Positions 37,457 to 45,312 of a stretch of 45,312 nucleotides of DNA are shown one piece after another. The translations under genes were made by a program, and so were the position numbers. The stretch's first letter is position 1; the number at the start of each line of letters is the position of its first letter. The stretch lies in the NCBI GenBank assembly GCA_012520455.1, contig JAAYOE010000109.1, positions 1 through 45,312 of the forward strand, written 5' to 3'. The notes beneath the pieces were generated by a model. The model worked only from the letters and a program-made list of their open reading frames with translations. It searched no databases and was not told the origin of the DNA. This stretch comes from Tissierellia bacterium. Its GTDB lineage: Bacteria > Bacillota > Clostridia > Tissierellales > Sedimentibacteraceae.

Positions 37457-39823
37457 ATGGCCAAAACATCCGCAAAGAAAACAAACAAAAACTCAAGCAC
37501 AACAAGCAAAAAAATAAGGACGGGCAAAAAGAGTACAAGCACCAAGACAGCCGGGAGAAGTATTTTGATTAAGGAATTGACCGGTATTTTTCTTGTATCC
37601 TTTGCGGTATTCTTGATTGTTGTGACCAATAAGGAGGCCCAGACAGGAATAATAGGCAAGACTATAAATATGTTTACACATTCGGCATTCGGAGCCGGTT
37701 CCAAAGTATTGCCCTATTTCATTTTAGCTCTTGGGATTCTAAGGCTTTTCAACATAATCATATTGAACGACACCAATCAAATAGCTGCGATTATAGGTTT
37801 TTTTATGTGCTTCATCATATACAGGGCGGTATCTGACCCGGAAGTATACTCCCATATGGCTGCAAGCCAGGATTTTAAGGTCTTGGTTGCTAAATCTTCG
37901 GACCTTGGAATACTCGGCAAGGGAGGAGGGGTTATCGGAAATGCAATTACCTTCATATTTGTTAAACTCATCGGAAAGATCGGCACCTATGTAGCTTTGG
38001 GAGCCCTGACATTTTCATCCCTCGTCCTTCTCACGAATCAAAGCATTATCGGTATCATAAGATTAGTCATGAAATACATAAAAAAATTTCTGAATGCCAT
38101 ATCAAAATTCATATTTACGGAAGAGGATGAAAGTAAAGCCAAAAAAGAAAAACCAATTCAAAGACAGGAAGAAGAAAAGATACAAATATATGATTATATG
38201 AGCCCTGCTTTGGATAATAAAAAGGCTGAAATCACTCAATTGAAGATCGAAGATATAGAAAAAACGGAAAATAAGCCGGAAACTTCGAAACCTGAACCAC
38301 TTAAAGAAGCAAAAGAAAAATTCGAGCAAAAAGAAAGATTCGAGAAAAATGAAATTACCGATGACATAATAAAAATTTCAGATGCAAAAGCTGACAACTA
38401 CATCCTGCCTCCAATCAAGCTTTTGGACCCCCTGCCCCAGCATGCAAGGGGAGGGGACAGGGAAGATTTAAAAAAAGACGGCGAAAAGCTCATCGAAACA
38501 CTGAACAGCTTCAATATACCCTGCAAGATCCTTCAAATAAGCAAGGGACCCACTATTACCAGGTATGAAATACAACCTGCCCCCGGAATAAAGGTAAGCC
38601 GGATAACAGCCTTGTCCAATGACTTGGCCTTAGCCCTTGCTAGTTCGGAAATACGGATGGAAGCACCCATACCGGGCAAGGCTGCAATCGGAATAGAAGT
38701 ACCCAACAGGGCAAAAACCAAGGTGCATTTGAGGAGCATAATTGAATCCCGGGAGTATAAAACCGCTCCCACAAACCTTCCCTTTGCTTTGGGCAAGGAC
38801 ATAGGAGGAAAAAACATAGTCGCAGAAATTGACAAAATGCCCCACCTATTGATAGCCGGGGCTACGGGTTCAGGCAAATCTGTTTGTATAAATTCACTCA
38901 TAATGAGCATTTTGTTTAAAGCGAAACCGGATGAGGTGAAGCTGATTTTAGTTGACCCCAAAGTTGTTGAGCTAAGCATCTACAACGGCATTCCCCACTT
39001 GTTGATACCGGTGGTAACAGACCCCCGAAAAGCAGCAAATGCCCTGAACTGGGCAGTTATGGAAATGACAAACCGTTATAAAATTTTTGCCCAAAACGGT
39101 GTCAGGGAAATAGACTCCTACAATGAAAGAATGGCCAAGGAAAACAAGGATAAGATGCCTAAAATCGTCATAATAATAGATGAATTGGCAGATTTGATGG
39201 CAGTAGCTTCAGCTGAGGTGGAAGAATACATAACACGGATTGCCCAGCTGGCAAGGGCCTGCGGCATGCACCTTGTAATAGCCACACAAAGACCCTCCGT
39301 TGATGTAATTACGGGTGTAATTAAAGCAAATATTCCTTCCCGTATTGCCTTTGCCGTATCATCCCATATAGATTCAAGAACCATCTTGGATACGGGAGGG
39401 GCGGAAAAACTTTTAGGCAAGGGGGATATGCTCTATTACCCCATAGGCCTTCCAAAGCCCGTAAGGATACAAGGAACCTTCATCACGGACGATGAAATAA
39501 AAAGGGTGGTTGACTTTATAAAAGACCAGGAAATTGACACAAAAACATCGAAAGAAAGCGAAATCATCAAGGAAATAGAAAACCAGACAGCAGATGAGGA
39601 AGTTGACGAATACTTGGACCAGGCCATAGAAATGGTGGTAAATGACGGCCAGGCTTCGGTATCCTACATACAAAGGAAATTCCGGGTAGGCTATGCAAGG
39701 GCGGCACGAATTATCGACCAGCTGGAGAAGAGGGGTATCGTGGGAGGACATGAAGGCAGCAAACCAAGAAAAGTCCTGATTACAAAAGAAGAATTAGACC
39801 AAATGAGAGGAATCAATGACTAA
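37457..39823 (+). CDS. DNA translocase FtsK/SpoIIIE
   Basis: N-terminal TM helices; PHLLIAGATGSGKSVCINSLI; C-terminal gamma winged helix (VSYIQRKFRVGYARAARIIDQLEKRGIVG). Confidence 0.96.
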   Translation: MAKTSAKKTNKNSSTTSKKIRTGKKSTSTKTAGRSILIKELTGIFLVSFAVFLIVVTNKEAQTGIIGKTINMFTHSAFGAGSKVLPYFILALGILRLFNIIILNDTNQIAAIIGFFMCFIIYRAVSDPEVYSHMAASQDFKVLVAKSSDLGILGKGGGVIGNAITFIFVKLIGKIGTYVALGALTFSSLVLLTNQSIIGIIRLVMKYIKKFLNAISKFIFTEEDESKAKKEKPIQRQEEEKIQIYDYMSPALDNKKAEITQLKIEDIEKTENKPETSKPEPLKEAKEKFEQKERFEKNEITDDIIKISDAKADNYILPPIKLLDPLPQHARGGDREDLKKDGEKLIETLNSFNIPCKILQISKGPTITRYEIQPAPGIKVSRITALSNDLALALASSEIRMEAPIPGKAAIGIEVPNRAKTKVHLRSIIESREYKTAPTNLPFALGKDIGGKNIVAEIDKMPHLLIAGATGSGKSVCINSLIMSILFKAKPDEVKLILVDPKVVELSIYNGIPHLLIPVVTDPRKAANALNWAVMEMTNRYKIFAQNGVREIDSYNERMAKENKDKMPKIVIIIDELADLMAVASAEVEEYITRIAQLARACGMHLVIATQRPSVDVITGVIKANIPSRIAFAVSSHIDSRTILDTGGAEKLLGKGDMLYYPIGLPKPVRIQGTFITDDEIKRVVDFIKDQEIDTKTSKESEIIKEIENQTADEEVDEYLDQAIEMVVNDGQASVSYIQRKFRVGYARAARIIDQLEKRGIVGGHEGSKPRKVLITKEELDQMRGIND

Positions 39824-41161
39824 ATGAAAAAAATATACATGCATTCCTTGGGATGCTCAAAAAATCTTGTAGATTCGGAAAATATGCTGGGGATATTAGA
39901 AAAAAAGGGCTTCAAGGTTACGGAGTATGCCGACAAGGCAGATTACATCATAATAAATACCTGCTCCTTCATAAGGGATGCCCAGCAAGAATCTGTAAAT
40001 GCAATACTCTGTGCTGCAGACATAAAAAACGAGATAAACAATAATGCAAAAATAATCGTTACAGGGTGCCTGTCCCAGAGATTCGGCCAAGACCTGTCAA
40101 AAGAAATACCCGAAATCGATATCATAATCGGTACAGCAGGCTTCGAAAACATCGGCCAATACATAGAAGAATACGAAAATAACGGGAAATTAATCATTTG
40201 TACCCAAGGAGACCTGGATATCCATAAGGACCTTCCAAGAAACACCTTGACCGAAGCCTGGGTTTCCTATTTAAAAATTGCGGAAGGCTGCAGCAATAAT
40301 TGTACCTTTTGCGTGATTCCGAAGCTCAGGGGGCCGTTTAAAAGCCGGAGAATCGAAAATGTGGTGGAGGAAGCCATGTCCCTTGCGGAGAAGGGAGTAA
40401 AAGAAATAATTCTTATCGCCCAGGATACAAGCAAGTACGGAATTGATATTTACGGCGAAAGAAAGCTTCATGAACTTATTGGAAGGATTTCTGAAATTGA
40501 CGGCATTCGGTGGGTCAGGGTCCATTATTTATATCCTGAAGATATTTATGATGACCTCATAAATGAATTCAAGGACAATAAAAAACTGCTTAAATACTTT
40601 GATATTCCCTTCCAGCATATCAGCGACAATATTTTAAAAAGAATGAACAGGAAGACCGGCAGGGCCCAAATCACATCTCTTATACAAAAAATTCGAAGGG
40701 AAGTAATGGATGCGGTTATACGGACATCCTTGATAACGGGTTTTCCCGGTGAAACACGGGATGACCATGAAGAACTGAAGAATTTTTTGAGGGAATATAA
40801 ACTTGACAGGGTGGGAATATTCAAATATTCAAGAGAAGAGGATACACCCGCCTATAGGCTGCCGGAACAAATAGAAGAAGAGGTCAAGGAACAAAGGTAT
40901 AATGAGTTGATGGAAGTCCAGCAGGAAATATCTTATCAAAAGAATTTGTTGAAAATCGGCAAGACCTACGATGTTTTAATTGAAGAGAAGGTTGGGGACA
41001 ATGTCTATGGGGGCAGAACCTACATGGATTCGATTGAAATTGACGGCTGTGTTTATGTAACATCAGATAAAGAATTAAGCTTGGGCAATTTTTACAAGGT
41101 CAGGATTAAGGACGCATTAGAATATGATTTGATGGGAGATGTGGAAGATGAAGATTATTAA
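39824..41161 (+). CDS. rimO: Ribosomal protein S12 methylthiotransferase
   Basis: YMHSLGCSKNLVDSENMLG; KIAEGCSNNCTFCVIPKLRG. Confidence 0.96.
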   Translation: MKKIYMHSLGCSKNLVDSENMLGILEKKGFKVTEYADKADYIIINTCSFIRDAQQESVNAILCAADIKNEINNNAKIIVTGCLSQRFGQDLSKEIPEIDIIIGTAGFENIGQYIEEYENNGKLIICTQGDLDIHKDLPRNTLTEAWVSYLKIAEGCSNNCTFCVIPKLRGPFKSRRIENVVEEAMSLAEKGVKEIILIAQDTSKYGIDIYGERKLHELIGRISEIDGIRWVRVHYLYPEDIYDDLINEFKDNKKLLKYFDIPFQHISDNILKRMNRKTGRAQITSLIQKIRREVMDAVIRTSLITGFPGETRDDHEELKNFLREYKLDRVGIFKYSREEDTPAYRLPEQIEEEVKEQRYNELMEVQQEISYQKNLLKIGKTYDVLIEEKVGDNVYGGRTYMDSIEIDGCVYVTSDKELSLGNFYKVRIKDALEYDLMGDVEDEDY

Positions 41162-41711
41162 TTGGTTCAAGAGTCTGAACCTGCCAAACCAACTTACGGT
41201 TATCAGAGTTCTATTAATACCTTTCTTTTTGTTCTTTCTATACATAAGCGGGGGAATCTTTAAATTCCTGCCCCTCTTGATTTTTGCAGGCGCTGCCCTT
41301 ACCGATGCAATTGACGGACATATAGCAAGAAGAGACGGATTGGTCACTGATTTCGGGAAATTTATGGACCCTCTTGCAGATAAACTTTTAACATTAGCGG
41401 CATTTATTGCATTTGTGGAAATCGGTTATTTAAGCGCTTGGGTTGTTGTGGTCATAATTTCGAGAGAATTTTTGGTATCAGGATTCAGAACATTAGCTGC
41501 ATCAAAGGGTGTCACCATTGCTGCTAATGCCTGGGGCAAAATTAAAACGGTTTTTCAAATGATATTGATCATAGCTGTATTGATGAATTATACGGGTTAT
41601 TTCGGCTTTACGGGTCCTTTGATAAGCCCTTTGACGGCTGTAACCCTCTTGCTGACCATAACTTCGGGAGCCGTTTATATCTATGATAATATTAAGGTGA
41701 TAAAAAATTAA
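41139..41711 (+). CDS. pgsA: CDP-diacylglycerol-glycerol-3-phosphate 3-phosphatidyltransferase
   Basis: NLPNQLTVIRVLLIPFFLF; DAIDGHIARRDGLVTDFGKFMDPLADK. Confidence 0.95.
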   Translation: MWKMKIINWFKSLNLPNQLTVIRVLLIPFFLFFLYISGGIFKFLPLLIFAGAALTDAIDGHIARRDGLVTDFGKFMDPLADKLLTLAAFIAFVEIGYLSAWVVVVIISREFLVSGFRTLAASKGVTIAANAWGKIKTVFQMILIIAVLMNYTGYFGFTGPLISPLTAVTLLLTITSGAVYIYDNIKVIKN

Positions 41712-41715
41712 TTGA

Positions 41716-41744
41716 TTGACAAGCCATATTATTTCATGTATAAT
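41716..41744 (+). promoter_or_regulatory. recA promoter
   Basis: TTGACA - 17 nt - TATAAT. Confidence 0.9.
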
Positions 41745-41750
41745 CAAAGA

Positions 41751-41762
41751 GAACAAATGTTC
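41751..41762. promoter_or_regulatory. LexA (SOS) box in the recA promoter
   Basis: GAACAAATGTTC matches the Gram-positive LexA consensus GAACN4GTTC, just downstream of the -10. Confidence 0.88.
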
Positions 41763-41777
41763 TGTAAGGAGTAGGAT

Positions 41778-42797
41778 ATGGAGAAAGATAAGGCGCTTGA
41801 GCTTGCCATTGCTCAAATAGAAAAACAATTCGGTAAAGGTTCTATAATGAAATTGGGAGAGAATGCAAAGCTTAATATAGAAGCCATACCAACCGGAGCC
41901 CTGCCTCTTGATATTGCAACCGGAATAGGCGGGGTACCAAAAGGAAGAATCATTGAAATATTCGGGCCTGAATCCTCAGGCAAAACGACAGTTGCATTAC
42001 ATATAGTAGCAGAAGCCCAGAAAAAGGGAGGAATAGCTGCCTTCATTGACGCGGAGCATGCCCTTGACCCTGCCTATGCCAAGAATTTAGGGGTGAAGGT
42101 TGAAGACCTTATCATTTCCCAGCCCGATACGGGGGAGCAGGCTCTTGAAATTGCCGAGGCCTTAGTCAGAAGCGGGGCTATCGACATAATAGTAGTAGAC
42201 TCTGTTGCCGCCTTGGTGCCAAAAGCCGAAATAGACGGGGAAATGGGAGATTCCCACATGGGACTCCAGGCGAGATTAATGTCTCAGGCTTTGAGAAAAT
42301 TAGCAGGTGCTATAAGCAAATCAAACACTGTAGCCATATTTATAAACCAGCTCAGGGAAAAAATAGGGGTTATGTTCGGCAACCCTGAAACAACAACAGG
42401 AGGGCGTGCATTAAAATTCTACGCCTCTATGAGATTGGATGTCAGAAGGATTGAAACCATTAAGAAGGGCGATGATGTTTACGGGAGCAGGACCAGGGTT
42501 AAGGTTGTTAAAAATAAGGTAGCTCCGCCTTTCAAACAAGCCGAATTTGACATTATATACGGCAAGGGCATATCTAAAGAAGGCTGCATCCTTGATATGG
42601 CGGTGGAAGCAGGAGTTGTAAGCAAGGCCGGGGCATGGTATTCCTACGGAAACAGCCGGATAGGACAAGGCAGGGAGAACGCAAAGGAGTATCTCTTGTC
42701 AAATCCTGACCTCATGGATGAAATAGAGAAGAAGGTATTGGAAAAGTTTGAAATAGGAGATATTAAAATGGCATCAGACGATAAAGACATTCCCTAA
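41778..42797 (+). CDS. recA: Recombinase RecA
   Basis: [40 protein letters not shown]. Confidence 0.99.
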   Translation: MEKDKALELAIAQIEKQFGKGSIMKLGENAKLNIEAIPTGALPLDIATGIGGVPKGRIIEIFGPESSGKTTVALHIVAEAQKKGGIAAFIDAEHALDPAYAKNLGVKVEDLIISQPDTGEQALEIAEALVRSGAIDIIVVDSVAALVPKAEIDGEMGDSHMGLQARLMSQALRKLAGAISKSNTVAIFINQLREKIGVMFGNPETTTGGRALKFYASMRLDVRRIETIKKGDDVYGSRTRVKVVKNKVAPPFKQAEFDIIYGKGISKEGCILDMAVEAGVVSKAGAWYSYGNSRIGQGRENAKEYLLSNPDLMDEIEKKVLEKFEIGDIKMASDDKDIP

Positions 42798-42826
42798 GAA
42801 GCGGATTATGCTGTTTGACATATAAG

Positions 42827-42848
42827 AGGCACCTCAGGTGCCTTTTTT
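42827..42848 (+). terminator. recA terminator
   Basis: AGGCACC-TCA-GGTGCCT followed by a T-run. Confidence 0.88.
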
Positions 42849-42870
42849 AATTCATAGGAGACATTATATC

Positions 42871-42899
42871 TTGACATTAGTTACAAATAATTATAAAAT
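42871..42899 (+). promoter_or_regulatory. rny promoter
   Basis: TTGACA - 17 nt - TAAAAT. Confidence 0.75.
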
Positions 42900-42906
42900 A
42901 GATTGA

Positions 42907-42929
42907 AATAAGTTTTAAGAAAACTTATT
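42907..42929 (+). promoter_or_regulatory. 5'-proximal hairpin in the rny leader
   Basis: AATAAGTTTT-AAG-AAAACTTATT, perfect 10-bp stem near the predicted TSS. Confidence 0.6.
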
Positions 42930-43039
42930 AATTCAATAAAAATGTAACTTAGGTTTTAGAAGATACACATTTTTTTTATTCGAAACAAGAAAAAATGTAT
43001 ATATTTCGCAGCTTGAAAATTTAATATGGAGGTGCTGAA

Positions 43040-44575
43040 TTGTTTGAAGAAATAATAGTCGGTATTATCTGTGCAATAATAGGTATAATTATAGGATATT
43101 TTATTCGTAAAAATATATCTGAAAGCAAAATAGGTAGTGCTGAATTAGAAGCTAAAAGAATTATAGAAGAAGCAAAACAAAAAGCCGAAACAAGAAAGAA
43201 AGAAATACTTGTTGAAGCAAGAGACGAAGTCCACAGGATGAGAAATGAATTTGAAAGAGAAAACAAAGAAAGAAGAAACGAGATTCAAAGAGCCGAAAAG
43301 AGACTGATTAAAAAGGAAGAAATGCTGGACTCTAAGAGCCTTGCAGTGGAAAAGAAGGATGAAATGCTTCAAAAGAAGCTGAAAGACGTTGAAAACAAGC
43401 AAGAACAATTAGAAGCAATTCATCAGAAACAAATCGAGGAATTAGAGAAAATATCCGGCCTTTCAACGGAAGAAGCAAAAAACATTCTGATTGCAAACAT
43501 AAAAAGAGAAGCAGAACAAGAAGCGGCAGTGGCAGTCAAGGAAATTGAGAAAGAAGCAAAGGAAACTGCAGAAAGAAAAGCACGTGAAATAATTACATAT
43601 GCAATTCAGAAATGTTCTGCGGACCACGTAGCAGAAACCACCGTATCTGTAGTCGACCTGCCCAATGATGAAATGAAGGGCAGAATCATCGGAAGGGAAG
43701 GCAGAAATATCAGAGCCTTGGAACAAATGACAGGCATAGATATTATTATAGATGATACACCGGAAGCAGTGGTAATTTCCGGATTCGACCCCATCAGAAG
43801 AGAAGTAGCCAGATTAGCTCTGGAAAAATTGATTGCAGACGGAAGAATTCATCCCGCAAGAATAGAAGAGATGGTCGATAAGGCTAAGAGGGAAGTAGAT
43901 CAAATAATTAAGGAAGAAGGGGAGCAGGCAACCCTTGATACCGGAGTGCACGGTCTTCACCCTGAAATGATCAAACTGCTGGGAAGACTTAAGTTCAGAA
44001 CAAGCTACGGCCAAAACGTTCTTAAACACTCCATCGAAGTATCATATTTGGCAGGCATAATGGCTGCTGAATTGGGGGCTGACGTAAAGGTGGCAAAACG
44101 AGCAGGTTTGCTGCATGATATAGGAAAGGCAGTAGACCATGAAGTTGAAGGACCTCACGTTACAATAGGCGAAGACTTAGCCAAGAAATATAAGGAGAGC
44201 AGGGCTGTAATTCACGCCATAGCAGCTCATCACGGGGACACGGAGCCCCAGACCATAGAAGCTGTCTTAGTTCAGGCAGCAGATGCCATATCGGCAGCAA
44301 GACCCGGAGCAAGAAGGGAAACCTTGGAGACCTATATCAAGAGGCTTGAAAAATTAGAAGAAATTTCAAATTCATTCGAAGGGGTAGAAAAGTCTTTTGC
44401 AATACAGGCCGGCAGAGAAGTAAGAATAATGGTTAAACCGGAAGTTACAACCGATGACAGCATAGTTTTAATAGCCAAGGATATAGTCAAGAAGATTGAA
44501 GAAGAAATGGAATATCCGGGACAGATTAAAGTTAATGTAATCAGGGAAATGAGAGCTACAGAATATGCAAAGTGA
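43040..44575 (+). CDS. rny: Ribonuclease Y
   Basis: N-terminal TM, coiled coil, KH ([45 protein letters not shown]) and HD domain ([15 protein letters not shown]). TTG start with GGAGGTG. Confidence 0.97.
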   Translation: MFEEIIVGIICAIIGIIIGYFIRKNISESKIGSAELEAKRIIEEAKQKAETRKKEILVEARDEVHRMRNEFERENKERRNEIQRAEKRLIKKEEMLDSKSLAVEKKDEMLQKKLKDVENKQEQLEAIHQKQIEELEKISGLSTEEAKNILIANIKREAEQEAAVAVKEIEKEAKETAERKAREIITYAIQKCSADHVAETTVSVVDLPNDEMKGRIIGREGRNIRALEQMTGIDIIIDDTPEAVVISGFDPIRREVARLALEKLIADGRIHPARIEEMVDKAKREVDQIIKEEGEQATLDTGVHGLHPEMIKLLGRLKFRTSYGQNVLKHSIEVSYLAGIMAAELGADVKVAKRAGLLHDIGKAVDHEVEGPHVTIGEDLAKKYKESRAVIHAIAAHHGDTEPQTIEAVLVQAADAISAARPGARRETLETYIKRLEKLEEISNSFEGVEKSFAIQAGREVRIMVKPEVTTDDSIVLIAKDIVKKIEEEMEYPGQIKVNVIREMRATEYAK

Positions 44576-44589
44576 GTTTCGAAAAATAT

Positions 44590-44618
44590 GGAGTAAACAA
44601 AAATGTTTACTCCTTTTT
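44590..44618 (+). terminator. rny terminator
   Basis: GGAGTAAACA-AAAA-TGTTTACTCC plus T5. Confidence 0.88.
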
Positions 44619-44666
44619 AATTTCAATAGATAGATATTATTTAAAACAATTTATTTCATCTTGAAC

Positions 44667-44690
44667 CCTCCTTAGTAGGGAGGATTTTTT
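44667..44690 (+). terminator. Second terminator-like hairpin after rny
   Basis: CCTCC-TTAGTAG-GGAGG then ATTTTTT. Confidence 0.55.
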
Positions 44691-44759
44691 GTATGTCTTA
44701 AAGGGGGAAGGGGAGTAATTAATTACAAAATATTAAAAAGTAACCGTTTTTATAAATTT

Positions 44760-44797
44760 ATATTATGTCGCTAAATGCATATTTAGCGACATAATAT
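44760..44797. repeat. Perfect 17-bp inverted repeat, 4-nt loop
   Basis: ATATTATGTCGCTAAAT-GCAT-ATTTAGCGACATAATAT. Confidence 0.85.
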
Positions 44798-44845
44798 CCC
44801 CAAAATAAGCATATTTTCGGAAGCCCCCTTCTTTTTGAAATTTCT

Positions 44846-44879
44846 GTGGGACATTAGGGACGGTCCTAAAATGTCCCAC
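44846..44879 (+). repeat. REP-like palindrome, copy 1
   Basis: GTGGGACATTAGGGACGGTCCTAAAATGTCCCAC. Confidence 0.75.
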
Positions 44880-44906
44880 TGTCATTGCTATTTATAACCC
44901 GCAGGG

Positions 44907-44964
44907 TGTCATTCTGAATGCAGTGAAGAATCTCATGAGGTTTTCGTGTGTGCTCGTGATGACA
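44907..44964. repeat. Degenerate GTCATTCTGA...GAAGAATCT type intergenic repeat
   Basis: TGTCATTCTGAATGCAGTGAAGAATCTC ... GATGACA with TGTCAT/ATGACA ends. Confidence 0.55.
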
Positions 44965-45177
44965 TAAATGGGCCTTACATAGGTCCTCCTGCATCAAATT
45001 AATTAAAAAACCGCCAAACACCGTCAAGGACTGGATTCCAAAAAATACGCCCTAAAAACGAGGCTCTAAAATGCGATTTAACGCACGAAATTTTATTGCG
45101 CGACTATTTATACCTCTTAAATATTTGCTGTTTGTCTATAATTCAATTATTTGTCTGTCACTTACTTTGTCACTTCC

Positions 45178-45257
45178 GGGGACGGTTCTTTTTGTCACTA
45201 CGATGGGATGTTTCAAGTCACTTTGGCGGAACAATGAGGAGGGTTATTTTTGTCACT
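45178..45257 (+). repeat. Two degenerate 22-nt direct repeats (45178-45199 and 45236-45257)
   Basis: GGGGACGGTTCTTTTTGTCACT vs GAGGAGGGTTATTTTTGTCACT, 19/22 identical. Confidence 0.6.
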
Positions 45258-45281
45258 TCAATGATATGCATCTTGTCTCTT

Positions 45282-45312
45282 TGGGACATTTAGGACCGTC
45301 CCCAGTGTCCCA
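45282..45312 (-). repeat. REP-like palindrome, copy 2, inverted relative to copy 1, at the window edge
   Basis: TGGGACATTTAGGACCGTCCCCAGTGTCCCA, close to the reverse complement of 44847-44878. Confidence 0.7.

Noticed and set aside
45096-45293. 65-aa plus-strand ORF in the tail
   Set aside because: Runs through repeat sequence, no SD, composition explained by REP-like motifs.
1-45312. CRISPR array, prophage or classical defence island
   Set aside because: No regularly spaced identical repeats, phage structural genes or defence-type gene clusters seen; most of the window is housekeeping genes.

Overview
The window looks like a low-GC Firmicutes (Clostridia/Tissierellia-like) chromosome segment. 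It is mostly core translation, RNA-processing and cell-envelope genes on the + strand: the 3' end of tmRNA, smpB, purC, topA, rpsB-tsf-pyrH-frr-uppS-cdsA-rseP-ispG, rplY/ctc, polC, rimP-nusA-rnpM-ylxQ-infB-rbfA-nrnA-truB-ribF, rpsO-pnp, an M16 peptidase, dut, ymxH, a tepA/ClpP-like gene, ftsK/spoIIIE, rimO, pgsA, recA and rny. The only convincing minus-strand gene is a KamA-like radical SAM protein. Accessory content at the left includes an AraC/GyrI-like regulator, a cytochrome-b5-like lipoprotein next to a His-containing four-helix membrane protein, a YitT-psuK-psuG run followed by pyrF, and a secreted protein with two near-identical FMN-binding domains. I did not find a prophage, a CRISPR array or a clear defence island. 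The observations most worth a second look are: the putative extracytoplasmic redox pair; the exact 270-bp duplication in the flavinylation-motif protein; the KamA paralogue with altered substrate residues; a RibF apparently lacking a normal riboflavin kinase domain; dxr missing from its usual slot; a stand-alone PASTA-like 60-aa ORF; an unlisted 51-aa membrane ORF; several structured leaders and intercistronic hairpins; and a noncoding tail full of palindromic repeats with an inverted REP-like pair. All family assignments come from reading the translations; no database search was run.
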